From Streptococcus minor DSM 17118 (lineage in GTDB: Bacteria; Bacillota; Bacilli; Lactobacillales; Streptococcaceae), in contig NZ_AQYB01000029.1 in assembly GCF_000377005.1 (NCBI RefSeq), positions 19,792 to 83,791 of the forward strand: a stretch of 64,000 bases of DNA, read 5' to 3'. Positions within the stretch are counted from its first letter, which is position 1. The number at the start of each line of letters is the position of its first letter. Shown here in pieces: positions 1 to 9,862 of this stretch. The position numbers and the translations under genes are program-made. Below the pieces are notes generated by a model that was given only the letters and a program-made list of their open reading frames with translations, did not search any database and had not been told where the DNA came from.

Positions 1-290
<290 letters not shown>

Positions 291-428
291 ACTCTTGAAA
301 AAATCTTCATCCTGTACTCTATATCTTTAGAAATACCTATGTCAACTCAGTCTAGCCAAACGGTGAATTTCGTTGAACATGTATTTACAGTCATGTAAAT
401 CTAAGATGTGAAGTGTAATAAAAAATGA

Positions 429-456
429 TTGACTTTTAAAAGTCATTTGATACAAT
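429..456 (+). promoter_or_regulatory. Promoter of the Nudix gene with built-in palindrome
   Basis: A TTGACT -35 box (429-434) and a TACAAT -10 box (451-456) are spaced by 16 bp. The spacer holds a perfect 16-bp palindrome, TGACTTTTAAAAGTCA (430-445), overlapping the -35 box. This is a plausible repressor site; the regulator is unknown. The transcript would have a leader of about 105 nt. Confidence 0.6.
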
Positions 457-566
457 AAATGCAACAAGAATCATGATGGTCAAAGCTCATGGGAATTGTA
501 GGTCTTTTTGGCGTACAGTTTTCGAGAGTTTTGACTATTTTTGTGTTTTTTACAAGGAGTTTTGTG

Positions 567-1010
567 ATGGATTTCAGAACGCAGATTGCCAATCAGGTTT
601 TTGGTGTCAGGGCAGTGGCCTTGATTGTACAAGATGGCAAGATTTTTTTAACCAAGAGAGGTGACAGCTATCACACCATTGGTGGAGCGGTAGAAGTGAA
701 CGAGAGTACAAATCAGGCTGTGGTTCGTGAAACAAAGGAAGAATTAGGGATGGATGTGGAGGTCATAGAACTAGCTTTTGTGGTTGAAAACTGGTTTAAG
801 GTTGGAGAGAAAAAATTTCACAATATTGAATTTCACTACATGGTCAAACCTTTGGAAAAAACACCAAATATGATGGTGGAAGCCGATTGTCGCTTCCCTT
901 GTGAATGGGTTTCGATAGATGATTTGGAACATCTGGATGTCCGACCGGACTTTTTGCAAAGGGAAATGAAGAGTTGGAATGGTCAACTAAAACATATTAT
1001 CAATTATTAA
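567..1010 (+). CDS. Nudix (MutT-family) hydrolase
   Basis: A 147-residue protein with a full Nudix box at residues 40-62 (G40, E46, R54-E55, E58-E59, G61), so it should hydrolyse a nucleoside diphosphate linked to another moiety, using Mg2+. The substrate cannot be told from sequence. I chose the ATG at 567, preceded by AAGGAG (554-559); the frame stays open upstream to 489 but that stretch lacks a ribosome site. It sits between mnmA and mnmG, as in related streptococci, and ends 11 bp before mnmG, so the two are likely cotranscribed. Confidence 0.88.
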   Translation: MDFRTQIANQVFGVRAVALIVQDGKIFLTKRGDSYHTIGGAVEVNESTNQAVVRETKEELGMDVEVIELAFVVENWFKVGEKKFHNIEFHYMVKPLEKTPNMMVEADCRFPCEWVSIDDLEHLDVRPDFLQREMKSWNGQLKHIINY

Positions 1011-1021
1011 GGAAGAATGAA

Positions 1022-2935
1022 ATGACAAATATATTTACAGAAAATTTTGATGTCATCGTTATTGGTGCTGGTCATGCTGGTGTAGAAGCGGGACTGGCAA
1101 CAGCTCGGATGGGTTGTCAGACCTTGCTTGCAACGATTAACTTGGACATGATTGCTTTTATGCCCTGTAATCCTTCTATTGGTGGTTCTGCTAAGGGGAT
1201 TGTGGTGCGGGAAATTGATGCTCTAGGTGGGGAAATGGCCCGTAATATCGACAAAACCTATATCCAGATGAAGATGCTCAATACGGGTAAAGGGCCAGCT
1301 GTTCGCGCTTTACGAGCTCAAGCTGATAAGGCAGATTATTCCCGTGAAATGAAACGGACTGTGGAGAAGCAAGAGAACTTGACTCTGCGCCAAACCATGG
1401 TTGATGAGATTTTGGTGGAGCAGGGACAAGTCGTGGGGGTACGCACCGCAACCAATCAACTGTACGGTGCAAAGGCAGTTATTGTCACCACTGGGACGGC
1501 CCTGCGAGGAGAAATCATTATTGGTGATTTGAAATACTCATCTGGTCCTAACAATAGTTTAGCCTCTGTTAAGTTGGCTGATAATCTCAAGGAATTGGGA
1601 CTTGAAATTGGTCGTTTTAAGACTGGGACACCTCCTCGTGTCAATGCAAAGAGCATCAACTATGAGGTGACTGAAATCCAGCCTGGAGATGAGAAACCGA
1701 ATCATTTTTCTTTCTTATCTAAAGATGAAGATTACTTACAAAACCAAATTCCTTGCTGGTTAACCTATACCAATCAAACCAGTCATGAAATCATCAATGC
1801 AAACCTTCACAGAGCTCCTATGTTTTCCGGGATTGTCAAGGGTGTGGGTCCTCGTTACTGTCCATCTATTGAGGATAAGATTGTCCGTTTTGCGGATAAA
1901 GAACGCCACCAGCTTTTCCTTGAACCAGAGGGGCGAGATACAGATGAAATTTATATTCAAGGCCTCTCCACCAGTTTGCCAGAAGATGTGCAAAAGGATT
2001 TGGTGCATTCGATTGTTGGTTTGGAAAATGCGGAGTTGATGCGTACAGGATATGCTATTGAATATGATATGGTTCTGCCTCATCAGTTGCGGGGCACTCT
2101 TGAAACCAAGTCGATTTCTGGTCTTTTTACTGCAGGACAAACTAATGGAACATCGGGTTATGAAGAAGCAGCTGGACAAGGAATCGTGGCTGGTATCAAT
2201 GCTGCACTCAAGGTTCAAGGGAAGCCAGAATTAATTCTCAAACGTAGCGATGGTTATATCGGGGTTATGATTGATGATTTGGTTACTAAGGGAACCGTTG
2301 AACCGTATCGTCTTCTGACTAGTCGAGCAGAATACCGTCTGATTTTGCGTCATGACAATGCTGATATGCGGCTGACCGAAATTGGTCGTCAGGTTGGATT
2401 GGTTAGTGATGAGCGCTGGGAGCATTTCCAGATTCATAAAAATCAGTTTGATAATGAGATGGCTCGTCTCAAGTCAACCAAACTGAAGCCTATTAAGGAA
2501 ACAAATGATAAAGTGACAGCAATGGGCTTCAAACCTTTGACAGATGCCTTGACTGCCCAAGAATTTATGCGTCGCCCTGAAGTGACCTATGCAGATGTCG
2601 TCAGTTTTATCGGGCCAGCAGCAGAAGAGTTATCTGCAAAAACCATTGAACTAATCGAGACAGAGACAAAGTATGAAGGGTATATTTCTAAGGCCTTGGA
2701 TCAAGTGGAGAAGATGAAACGGATGGAAGAAAAACAAATTCCATCAGATATCGATTGGGATGATATTGATTCCATTGCAACAGAAGCTAGGCAGAAGTTT
2801 AAATTAATCGCTCCAGAAACGATTGGTCAGGCTAGTCGGATTTCCGGTGTCAACCCAGCGGATATCTCCATTCTCATGGTGTATCTGGAAGGACGCAGTC
2901 GCTCGATTTCAAAGAAGCAGGCAAAAGATAGCTAA
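1022..2935 (+). CDS. mnmG: tRNA uridine-5-carboxymethylaminomethyl modification enzyme MnmG (GidA)
   Basis: A 637-residue protein of normal MnmG length. The FAD-binding GAGHAG motif is at residues 15-20 and the conserved CNPSIGG motif near residues 49-55. With MnmE it installs the carboxymethylaminomethyl group at C5 of U34, complementing the 2-thiolation by MnmA. The start at 1022 ([17 protein letters not shown]) is chosen because it begins just before the Rossmann fold; the frame is open further upstream inside the Nudix gene. Its stop codon lies inside a strong terminator hairpin. Confidence 0.97.
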   Translation: MTNIFTENFDVIVIGAGHAGVEAGLATARMGCQTLLATINLDMIAFMPCNPSIGGSAKGIVVREIDALGGEMARNIDKTYIQMKMLNTGKGPAVRALRAQADKADYSREMKRTVEKQENLTLRQTMVDEILVEQGQVVGVRTATNQLYGAKAVIVTTGTALRGEIIIGDLKYSSGPNNSLASVKLADNLKELGLEIGRFKTGTPPRVNAKSINYEVTEIQPGDEKPNHFSFLSKDEDYLQNQIPCWLTYTNQTSHEIINANLHRAPMFSGIVKGVGPRYCPSIEDKIVRFADKERHQLFLEPEGRDTDEIYIQGLSTSLPEDVQKDLVHSIVGLENAELMRTGYAIEYDMVLPHQLRGTLETKSISGLFTAGQTNGTSGYEEAAGQGIVAGINAALKVQGKPELILKRSDGYIGVMIDDLVTKGTVEPYRLLTSRAEYRLILRHDNADMRLTEIGRQVGLVSDERWEHFQIHKNQFDNEMARLKSTKLKPIKETNDKVTAMGFKPLTDALTAQEFMRRPEVTYADVVSFIGPAAEELSAKTIELIETETKYEGYISKALDQVEKMKRMEEKQIPSDIDWDDIDSIATEARQKFKLIAPETIGQASRISGVNPADISILMVYLEGRSRSISKKQAKDS

Positions 2936-2949
2936 AGGAGCTATCTTTT
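2923..2949 (+). terminator. Intrinsic terminator after mnmG
   Basis: An 11-bp perfect stem, AAAAGATAGCT (2923-2933) and AGCTATCTTTT (2939-2949), with a 5-nt loop. The ascending arm overlaps the last codons and stop codon of mnmG. Confidence 0.8.
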
Positions 2950-3026
2950 CTTATTTAGAAGCGAGTGATTCACAAGACAAGGTAGCTTTTTAGGCGCTTT
3001 TGTGTTAAAATGGCAACCAGAGGTTA

Positions 3027-4991
3027 ATGATGAAGAAATTTCGACTTTCAACCCTTCATTTTGTAATGATTGGACTTATTTTATTTGGTATCGTCGCTGT
3101 CCTGCACAGCCTTTTTCCTGGACCACCAATGACATTGTTGGCAGTCTTTGGGGCTTTCTTGCTCTTGATTTTTCTCTTTATTTATCAGAAAAAATCTTAT
3201 GAGATGAGTGAGTTGGAGCAGATTGAGTATCTCAACGAAGAGGCTAATTCTGGTCTTATGCAGCTTTTAGATCAGATGCCAGTTGGTGTCATCAAAATCC
3301 GCAAGGAAGATAACCATGTGGAATGGTTTAATCCCTATGCAGAGCTGATTTTTGCCCAAGAAAATGGGGAGTTTGACCAAAAAAAATTACGAGAAATCGT
3401 GGATGTCGGTTTAGATAAAGACCGTCAATATGCTGATTTTGCTGGTAAGCGTTATGCTGTTAATGTAGACTATAACCAAGGGCTCTTTTACTTCTTTGAT
3501 GCTTCAACTGAGTATAAGGCAACCTCTAACCTAGTGGGGAGTCGTCCTGTAATTGGAATTATCTCAGTGGACAACTACGATGAGCTAGAGGATAGTTTAT
3601 CTGATTCGCAGATTAGTCAGGTCAATAGTTTTTTGGCCCAATTTGTGTCCGAATTTGCCCATGAGTATTCAATTTACTACCGCCGTGGGACCATGGACCG
3701 TTTCTACCTTTTTACAGATTACTCTGTTTTGGAATCCTTGATTGACAGTAAGTTCTCCTTGATTGATAAGTTCCGCGAGGAGGCCAAGGGGCTGGAGTTA
3801 GCATTGACCCTTAGTATTGGTATGGCTTACGGAGAAGGCCATCACCAGCAGATTGGGCAACTGGCCCTACAAAACCTCAATATGGCTGAGGTACGTGGTG
3901 GTGACCAAGTGGTGGTCAAGGAAAATGATGAAAGCAAGCAGCCGCTCTTCTTTGGTGGTGGTTCAGCCTCCGCTGTTAAACGAACCCGCACTCGGACAAG
4001 GGCTATGATGACGGCTATTTCAGACAAATTAAAGACAGTGGATGCGGTCTTTGTGGTTGGTCATCGCAACTTGGATATGGATGCTCTGGGAGCAGCTGTG
4101 GGTATGCAGCATTTTGCCCAGAATGTTATGAATAATGCTTACACAGTCTTTGATAAGGCAGAGATGTCACCAGATATTGCGCGTGCGATTGAGCGCTTGC
4201 GGGAGGAAAATTGCTCCAATCTCCTGACTGTTGAAGAAGCTAAACTGATGGTGACCGAGCAGTCCCTTCTGATTATGGTAGATCATTCTAAGATTGGTTT
4301 GACCCTGTGTAAGGAATTCTACAATCTCTTTGAACAGGTAGTAGTAGTTGATCACCACCGCAGAGACACTGATTTTCCTAGCAATTCAGTTCTGACCTAT
4401 ATCGAAAGTGGAGCCTCTTCTGCCAGTGAATTGGTGACTGAGCTTATCCAGTTTCAAAATGATAAGCACCACAGACTTAACCGTCTACAAGCTAGTTTGT
4501 TGATGGCTGGGATTATGCTGGATACCAAGAATTTCACGGCACGCGTGACCAGTCGGACTTTCGATGTGGCTAGTTTCCTACGTACAAGAGGTAGTGACAG
4601 TCTAGAGATTCAACAGATCGCGGCAACGGATTTTGAAGAATACCGCCTTATCAATGAATTGATTTTACGTGGGAAAAAAATCACTGAGGACATTATTTTG
4701 GTCTGTGGAGATGAGTCAATCAGCTATGATAATGTCGTGCCTAGTAAGGCTGCCGATGCTATTTTGGATATGGCTGGTGTTGAAGCAGTCTTTGTTGTGA
4801 CTAAAAATGTTAAAGATTTCGTAGCTATTTCAGCTCGAAGTCGTAGTAAGGTCAATGTTCAACGGATTATGGAGAGCTTGGGTGGAGGTGGTCATTTTAA
4901 TCTTGCTGCAGCCCAGATTTATGACCAGTCTATTGTTGAAGTTCAAGTTCAGCTTATGAACAAGATTTTAGAAGAATTGCAAGAAGAATAG
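3027..4991 (+). CDS. gdpP: Cyclic-di-AMP phosphodiesterase GdpP (DHH/DHHA1)
   Basis: A 654-residue membrane protein. It has two N-terminal transmembrane segments (about residues 5-50), a PAS-like region (about 60-150), a degenerate GGDEF region (about 170-300), then DHH-family motifs (HRNLDMDA near 345, VVVDHHRRD near 440) and a DHHA1 domain with GGGGH near the C-terminus. It degrades c-di-AMP, which controls potassium and osmolyte balance and wall stress. Two adjacent ATGs (3027 and 3030) are possible; AGAGG at 3019-3023 fits 3030 slightly better. It is followed at 9 bp by rplI, and gdpP-rplI-dnaB form the usual Firmicutes cluster. Confidence 0.95.
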   Translation: MMKKFRLSTLHFVMIGLILFGIVAVLHSLFPGPPMTLLAVFGAFLLLIFLFIYQKKSYEMSELEQIEYLNEEANSGLMQLLDQMPVGVIKIRKEDNHVEWFNPYAELIFAQENGEFDQKKLREIVDVGLDKDRQYADFAGKRYAVNVDYNQGLFYFFDASTEYKATSNLVGSRPVIGIISVDNYDELEDSLSDSQISQVNSFLAQFVSEFAHEYSIYYRRGTMDRFYLFTDYSVLESLIDSKFSLIDKFREEAKGLELALTLSIGMAYGEGHHQQIGQLALQNLNMAEVRGGDQVVVKENDESKQPLFFGGGSASAVKRTRTRTRAMMTAISDKLKTVDAVFVVGHRNLDMDALGAAVGMQHFAQNVMNNAYTVFDKAEMSPDIARAIERLREENCSNLLTVEEAKLMVTEQSLLIMVDHSKIGLTLCKEFYNLFEQVVVVDHHRRDTDFPSNSVLTYIESGASSASELVTELIQFQNDKHHRLNRLQASLLMAGIMLDTKNFTARVTSRTFDVASFLRTRGSDSLEIQQIAATDFEEYRLINELILRGKKITEDIILVCGDESISYDNVVPSKAADAILDMAGVEAVFVVTKNVKDFVAISARSRSKVNVQRIMESLGGGGHFNLAAAQIYDQSIVEVQVQLMNKILEELQEE

Positions 4992-5000
4992 GAGAAAAGC

Positions 5001-5453
5001 ATGAAAGTTATCTTTTTAGCAGATGTGAAAGGTCAGGGGAAAAAAGGGGAAATCAAGGAGGTCCCAACTGGCTATGCTCAAAATTTTTTGATTAAGAAAA
5101 AACTGGCCAAGGAAGCAACGAATCAAGCGATTAGTGCACTTCGTGGTCAAGAAAGATCCAAAGAAAAAGCTCATGCAGAAATGGTTGCAGAGGCAGAAAA
5201 TATCAAGAATCAACTAGCTCAGGAAACAACTTTGGTCCAATTTGTGGAGAAAGTTGGTCCTGATGGGCGTACTTTTGGTTCGATTACTAGTAAAAAAATC
5301 GTAGAAGAACTTGCCAAGCAATTTGGTATTAAGGTAGATAAACGCAATATCCAACTAGACCACCCTCTTCGCTCGGTTGGTTTAGTGGAGGTACCTGTCA
5401 AACTTTATCATGATGTGACAGGCATTATTCAATTAAGTATCAAAGAAGCTTAA
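5001..5453 (+). CDS. rplI: 50S ribosomal protein L9
   Basis: A 150-residue protein starting [17 protein letters not shown], the standard L9 N-terminus, with a lysine/glutamate-rich central helix (about residues 45-75) and the C-terminal RNA-binding lobe. L9 binds 23S rRNA near the L1 stalk and limits frameshifting. AGGAG precedes the ATG. It lies between gdpP and dnaB in the same orientation. Confidence 0.98.
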   Translation: MKVIFLADVKGQGKKGEIKEVPTGYAQNFLIKKKLAKEATNQAISALRGQERSKEKAHAEMVAEAENIKNQLAQETTLVQFVEKVGPDGRTFGSITSKKIVEELAKQFGIKVDKRNIQLDHPLRSVGLVEVPVKLYHDVTGIIQLSIKEA

Positions 5454-5483
5454 AACAATCAAAAAGAGCAGGGAGGTGAGATT

Positions 5484-6836
5484 TTGGTAGCAGTAGATGA
5501 ATTGCGCATGCCACCCCAGGATATTTTGGCGGAGCAATCCGTTTTAGGCGCCATTTTCATCGATGAAGGTAAGCTGGTTTTTGTCCGTGAATATATTGAG
5601 GCTGAGGACTTTTTTAAGCATGCTCATCGCTTGATTTTTGCAGCTATGGTTGCTCTCTCTGAACGAAATGAGGCCATTGATGCTACGACTATGCGTAACT
5701 ACTTGGCCAATCATGGGGATCTAGAGAACATCGGTGGTTTGGCTTATCTAGCTGAGGTTATCAATTCGGTTCCGACATCGGCCAATGCAGAATACTATGC
5801 CAAAATTGTCTCTGAGAAATCCAATCTTCGCAAGCTCATTGAGCGGTTGACGGACTCTGTTAACCAAGCTTACGATGGTTCAGATGATTCGGATACTATC
5901 ATTGCCAACGCAGAAAAAGCCCTGATTGATGTTAGTGAAGGAGCTAGCCGGTCCGGTTTTAAGAAGATTGATGATGTCCTCAATCTTAACTTTGAAAATC
6001 TGGAAGCTAGATCCCAGCAGACTTCTGACATTACGGGGATTGCTTCTGGTTATCCAGCCTTGGATATGATGACGACAGGTTTCCATGAAGAAGAATTGAT
6101 TATCCTGGCTGCTCGTCCTGCAGTTGGTAAGACAGCTTTCGCTCTTAATGTAGCTCAAAATATTGGTACAAAGCTAGGCTTGACCGTGGCGATTTTCTCG
6201 CTTGAAATGGGAGCGGAGAGTCTAGTGGATCGTATGTTGGCTTCAGAAGGAGTTATCAATTCACGCTCTATTCGTACAGGACAGCTAACAGATGAAGAGT
6301 GGCAAAAACTCATGATTGCTCAGTCTAATCTAGCTCGCTCCAGTATATATATTGATGATACTCCGGGTATTCGGGTTACGGAGATTCGCTCACGGGCTCG
6401 CAAATTAGCTCAGGAAACTGGTAATCTCGGCCTAATTTTGATTGACTATCTGCAACTGATTACCGGTAATGGTCGTGAGAGCCGCCAACAAGAAGTGTCA
6501 GAAATATCCCGGCAATTAAAAATTTTGGCTAAGGAATTGAAAGTCCCAGTCATTGCTCTTAGTCAGCTCTCCCGTTCTATCGAACAGCGGCAGGACAAGC
6601 GTCCCATGTTGTCTGATTTGCGGGAATCAGGCTCTATCGAGCAGGATGCGGATATTGTTGCCTTTCTCCACCGGGATGACTATTATCACAACGAAGAGGA
6701 AGAGGGCAGCATTCCAAACAATACTGTCGAAATCATTATCGAGAAGAACCGTTCAGGTGCACGTGGTTCTGTCGAGCTGATGTTCCAGAAAGAATACAAT
6801 AAGTTTTCAAGTATCTCCAAGCGAGAGGAAGGATAA
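5484..6836 (+). CDS. dnaB: Replicative DNA helicase DnaB (called DnaC in some streptococci)
   Basis: A 450-residue hexameric helicase. The N-terminal helical domain (about residues 12-115) binds primase. The RecA-like C-terminal ATPase has Walker A (ARPAVGKT, residues 210-217), the Walker B region IDYLQLI near 325, and the conserved QEVSEISRQLK segment. The start codon is TTG at 5484, supported by GGGAGGTGAG (5471-5480) and by the typical DILAEQSVLG sequence shortly after. It unwinds DNA ahead of the replication fork. The 30-bp gap from rplI suggests cotranscription. Confidence 0.97.
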   Translation: MVAVDELRMPPQDILAEQSVLGAIFIDEGKLVFVREYIEAEDFFKHAHRLIFAAMVALSERNEAIDATTMRNYLANHGDLENIGGLAYLAEVINSVPTSANAEYYAKIVSEKSNLRKLIERLTDSVNQAYDGSDDSDTIIANAEKALIDVSEGASRSGFKKIDDVLNLNFENLEARSQQTSDITGIASGYPALDMMTTGFHEEELIILAARPAVGKTAFALNVAQNIGTKLGLTVAIFSLEMGAESLVDRMLASEGVINSRSIRTGQLTDEEWQKLMIAQSNLARSSIYIDDTPGIRVTEIRSRARKLAQETGNLGLILIDYLQLITGNGRESRQQEVSEISRQLKILAKELKVPVIALSQLSRSIEQRQDKRPMLSDLRESGSIEQDADIVAFLHRDDYYHNEEEEGSIPNNTVEIIIEKNRSGARGSVELMFQKEYNKFSSISKREEG

Positions 6837-6842
6837 ATAAGA

Positions 6843-7094
6843 ATGAGTGACGCATTTACAGATGTTGCTAAGATGAAGCAAATCAAGCAAGATATCAAGG
6901 AACATGAGGGAAAAATTGTTGAATTGACCCTTGAAAACGGCCGCAAGCGGGAGAAAAATAAGCAGGGACGGATTGTCGAAGTCTACCAATCTCTCTTTAT
7001 TGTAGAATACGAAGATCCCAACAATACTTTTGTAGAATCTTATACCTATTCTGATATTTTGACAGAAAAGATTTTGATTCATTATTTAGACTAA
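6843..7094 (+). CDS. Veg family protein
   Basis: An 83-residue protein resembling Bacillus Veg (DUF1021): an N-terminal helix, then G-K-V-EL-LENGRKREK and a region ending YSDILTEKILI, which corresponds to the Veg core. Veg influences biofilm formation in Bacillus; the streptococcal role is not settled. It starts 6 bp after dnaB and ends inside a terminator, so it is probably the last gene of the gdpP-rplI-dnaB unit. Confidence 0.85.
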   Translation: MSDAFTDVAKMKQIKQDIKEHEGKIVELTLENGRKREKNKQGRIVEVYQSLFIVEYEDPNNTFVESYTYSDILTEKILIHYLD

Positions 7095-7119
7095 TGGTTC
7101 GCTGAACCATTAGTCTTTT
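7089..7119 (+). terminator. Intrinsic terminator after the Veg gene
   Basis: A perfect 12-bp stem GACTAATGGTTC / GAACCATTAGTC (7089-7100 and 7104-7115) with a 3-nt loop and a T run. It overlaps the stop codon. Confidence 0.88.
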
Positions 7120-7148
7120 ACTCTATAGCAGACAATAAGCAGTCTAGC

Positions 7149-7177
7149 TTGACTTTTACAAGGTTTTTCGTTATGAT
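7149..7177 (+). promoter_or_regulatory. Promoter of the thiamine-precursor transporter operon
   Basis: TTGACT (7149-7154), 17-bp spacer, TATGAT (7172-7177). Expected transcription start is near 7184, immediately at the 5' end of the TPP riboswitch. Confidence 0.8.
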
Positions 7178-7183
7178 GAGGAC

Positions 7184-7266
7184 ATATGGGAGTCTGTGTA
7201 CAGTCTGAGAGGAAGTGTAAGCTTCGACCGCACCTGATCTAGGTAATGCTAGCGTAGGGAACGATA
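7184..7266 (+). promoter_or_regulatory. TPP riboswitch (THI element)
   Basis: The conserved thi-box blocks are visible: GGG at the 5' strand, CTGAGA (7204-7209), then ACCTGAT-TAGGTAAT and GCTAGCGTAGGGAA (7232-7262). These form the pyrimidine- and pyrophosphate-binding arms that bind thiamine pyrophosphate. It is followed by a terminator hairpin, so control is probably by premature termination when TPP is high. It directly precedes a ThiX-ThiY-ThiZ type ABC transporter. Confidence 0.95.
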
Positions 7267-7284
7267 AAATGACAGTATTTTTAT

Positions 7285-7314
7285 GCACATTTCCATGGAG
7301 GAGTGTGCTTTTTT
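7285..7314 (+). terminator. Riboswitch attenuator hairpin
   Basis: GCACATTTC pairs with GGAGTGTGC (7285-7308, with G-U pairs) and is followed by six T residues. This is the expected expression platform of the TPP riboswitch. Confidence 0.75.
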
Positions 7315-7339
7315 ATTTTAGAAAAGAAAGTGGGAAATA

Positions 7340-8095
7340 TTGAAACATATCATTCGTAAACAGACTAGCAGTCTGGGCATTATTCTGCTTCTGATGAGCT
7401 GGCAAGGCGCTGGATTTCTCCAAGTCTTGCCTAAGTATATCCTTCCAACTCCCATTGAAATTTTACAAGCCTTTATCCGTGATCGCGACTTACTGTGGCA
7501 GCATAGTCTCTACACTCTGCAAACTGCTCTCTTGGGCTTAAGTCTAGGGATAGTGATTGCCTGTGTTCTAGCCCTTCTGATGGATCGTTTTAGCTGGGTC
7601 AATGAGATGTTCTACCCCATTTTGGTGGTGATACAGACCATTCCCACCATTGCGCTAGCTCCGATTCTGGTACTATGGCTAGGCTATGGCATCTTGCCAA
7701 AGATTGTCCTTATTATTCTGACGACTACCTTCCCTATTATCGTTAATATCTTAGATGGTTTTCGGCAGAGTGATACGGACGGCATCAGGCTCTTTCAACT
7801 CATGGGGGCAAAGCCCTGGCAGGTGCTCTGGCATTTTAAAATTCCTAGTGCCCTCCCCTACTTCTATGCAGGCTTGCGGGTCAGCGTTTCCTATGCTTTC
7901 ATCACAACGGTTGTTTCCGAATGGCTGGGTGGCTTTGAAGGTTTAGGTGTTTATATGATACAGTCCAAAAAACTTTTCCAATATGATACGATGTTTGCCA
8001 TCATTATCTGGGTCTCTATCATCAGTCTTTTAGCTATGAAACTGGTCCAAATCAATGAACGACAGGTCATCAAATGGAAACCCAAAACAAAATAA
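7340..8095 (+). CDS. Thiamine-precursor ABC transporter, permease (ThiX-like)
   Basis: A 251-residue integral membrane protein with about six transmembrane segments and a binding-protein-dependent permease signature (DGIRLFQLMGAKPWQVLWHFKIPSALPYFYAGL, the EAA loop, about residues 145-178). It starts with TTG at 7340; the ribosome site is weak (GTGGGA). Its substrate is inferred from the TPP riboswitch and the ThiY-like binding protein: probably a pyrimidine (HMP-type) precursor of thiamine. It is first in a three-gene operon. Confidence 0.88.
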   Translation: MKHIIRKQTSSLGIILLLMSWQGAGFLQVLPKYILPTPIEILQAFIRDRDLLWQHSLYTLQTALLGLSLGIVIACVLALLMDRFSWVNEMFYPILVVIQTIPTIALAPILVLWLGYGILPKIVLIILTTTFPIIVNILDGFRQSDTDGIRLFQLMGAKPWQVLWHFKIPSALPYFYAGLRVSVSYAFITTVVSEWLGGFEGLGVYMIQSKKLFQYDTMFAIIIWVSIISLLAMKLVQINERQVIKWKPKTK

Positions 8096-8107
8096 GGAGA
8101 AAAAGTA

Positions 8108-9103
8108 ATGAAAAAGAAATTTATTTTACCAGGTATAGGGATGTTAGCAGCCTCACTATTTGCCGTAGCAGCATGCACGTCTAATAAGCAGGAAGCATCC
8201 AAGGAAAAAGTGATAGACTTTATCCTAGACTGGACGCCAAATACCAACCATACAGGTCTCTATGTAGCCTTGGAAAAAGGGTATTTTGAAGAAGAGGGAG
8301 TTCAGGTGGATATTAAGTTACCACCTGAGGATAGTTCATCCGACTTGGTTATCAATGGAAAGGCTCCTTTTGCTATCTATTTCCAAGATTCCATGGCTAA
8401 AAAACTAGAAAAGGGAGCGGGTATCACAGCTGTTGCAGCCTTGGTTGAGCACAATACTTCAGGGATTATTTCAGCTGCAGAAGCAGATATTCAGAGTCCA
8501 AAAGACTTGGTTGGTAAGAAATATGGTACATGGAATGATCCTATTGAGCTAGCCATGCTTGAGACACTGGTCTCAGAAGAGGGTGGCGATTTTGCAAAGG
8601 TTGAAAAAGTTCCCAATACAGATGCGAATTCTATCACTCCTATCGGCAATAAAGTTTTTGATGCAGCCTGGATTTACTACGGCTGGGATGGGATTATGGC
8701 AGAGCAAGAAGGTATGAAAACGAACTATTTCTACTTGACAGACTTTGCACCGGAGTTTGATTACTATTCACCAGTGATTATCGCAAACAATGACTATCTA
8801 AAAGAAAATCCTGAGCAGGCCAAGAAGGTCCTTAAAGCTATCAAAAAAGGTTACCAGTATGCTATAGAGCATCCAAAAGAGAGTGCAGATATCCTGATGA
8901 AACATGCACCAGCTCTGGAAGGACAAAAAGACTTTGTCTATGCCTCCCAGTCCTATCTGTCCAATCACTATGCCTCTGATCCTGAAAACTGGGGTTCTTT
9001 CGATGCCAACCGCTGGAATGCTTTTTACGCTTGGGCTCATGAAAAAGGAATCTTAGAAAGTGACTTGAAAGACCAAGGTTTTTCAAATGAATACCTCAAG
9101 TAA
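8108..9103 (+). CDS. Thiamine-precursor ABC transporter, substrate-binding lipoprotein (ThiY-like)
   Basis: A 331-residue lipoprotein with lipobox AVAAC (Cys23) and the NMT1/THI5 family opening DWTPNTNHTGLYVALEKG. Members of this family bind thiamine pyrimidine intermediates such as formylaminopyrimidine or HMP. A strong AAGGAG precedes the ATG at 8108. The gene lies 12 bp after the permease and its stop abuts the start of the ATPase gene. Confidence 0.92.
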   Translation: MKKKFILPGIGMLAASLFAVAACTSNKQEASKEKVIDFILDWTPNTNHTGLYVALEKGYFEEEGVQVDIKLPPEDSSSDLVINGKAPFAIYFQDSMAKKLEKGAGITAVAALVEHNTSGIISAAEADIQSPKDLVGKKYGTWNDPIELAMLETLVSEEGGDFAKVEKVPNTDANSITPIGNKVFDAAWIYYGWDGIMAEQEGMKTNYFYLTDFAPEFDYYSPVIIANNDYLKENPEQAKKVLKAIKKGYQYAIEHPKESADILMKHAPALEGQKDFVYASQSYLSNHYASDPENWGSFDANRWNAFYAWAHEKGILESDLKDQGFSNEYLK

Positions 9104-9832
9104 ATGAAAAAAATTGAACTAAACAATGTGACCTTCTCCTATGACCAGCAACCTATTTTGCAAGGTATTAGCCTTCATGTGGACCAAGGGGAGATTGTCT
9201 CCATCATAGGACCGAGTGGGGTAGGGAAAACTACCCTTTTCAACCTGATTGCCGGTATCTTGTCTCTTGATGAAGGACAAATCTTGGTGGATGGGGAGGA
9301 AAATCCCAAGGGCAAGGTTAGCTATATGTTGCAAAAGGATTTACTGCTAGAGCATAAGACTATCTTGGGCAATGTTATTCTACCTTTGATTATTCAGGGG
9401 ATTAAAAAGGCAGAGGCGGCCCGTCAGGCTGATGATTTGTTGGTAGAATTTGGTTTGAAGGATGTCAGAGATCGCTATCCTCATGAGCTAAGTGGCGGGA
9501 TGCGCCAGAGAATTGCTTTGCTTCGGACCTATCTTTTTGGTCAGGATCTTTTCCTCTTAGATGAGGCTTTCAGTGCCCTAGATGAAATGACCAAGATGGC
9601 CCTACACGACTGGTATTTGGACATTCATGAGCAGCTAAAATTGACAACTATTCTCATCACTCACAGTATCGATGAAGCCATCAAGCTCAGTGATCGCATC
9701 TATGTTCTCAATCATAAACCTGGGACAATCGTCGCAGAGCTGCATATGGATTGGCGGGATACAGATCAGCCAGAACTGGCTAAGTTACACTATAAGGAAG
9801 AAGTTTTGCGTCTTCTGGGTATGAAAAACTAG
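9104..9832 (+). CDS. Thiamine-precursor ABC transporter, ATP-binding protein (ThiZ-like)
   Basis: A 242-residue ABC ATPase with Walker A GPSGVGKTT (about residues 36-44), signature LSGGMRQR, and Walker B FLLDEAFSALD with the H-loop ITHSIDEA. The ATG follows directly on the stop codon of the binding protein, with no gap, suggesting translational coupling. It powers uptake by the neighbouring permease. Confidence 0.93.
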   Translation: MKKIELNNVTFSYDQQPILQGISLHVDQGEIVSIIGPSGVGKTTLFNLIAGILSLDEGQILVDGEENPKGKVSYMLQKDLLLEHKTILGNVILPLIIQGIKKAEAARQADDLLVEFGLKDVRDRYPHELSGGMRQRIALLRTYLFGQDLFLLDEAFSALDEMTKMALHDWYLDIHEQLKLTTILITHSIDEAIKLSDRIYVLNHKPGTIVAELHMDWRDTDQPELAKLHYKEEVLRLLGMKN

Positions 9833-9834
9833 TA

Positions 9835-9861
9835 AAAAAGGCTTTACAGAGCCTTTTTTTT
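9835..9861 (+). terminator. Intrinsic terminator after the thi operon
   Basis: AAAAAGGCT / AGCCTTTTT (9835-9843, 9850-9858) with a 6-nt loop and a T run. Confidence 0.85.
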
Positions 9862-9862
9862 G

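Noticed and set aside
489..566. N-terminal extension of the Nudix protein from ATG 489
   Set aside because: It has no ribosome site and is hydrophobic and unlike the family; ATG 567 has AAGGAG.
1760..2218. 152-codon minus-strand ORF inside mnmG
   Set aside because: Opposite a well-conserved gene, no ribosome site, no meaningful domain.
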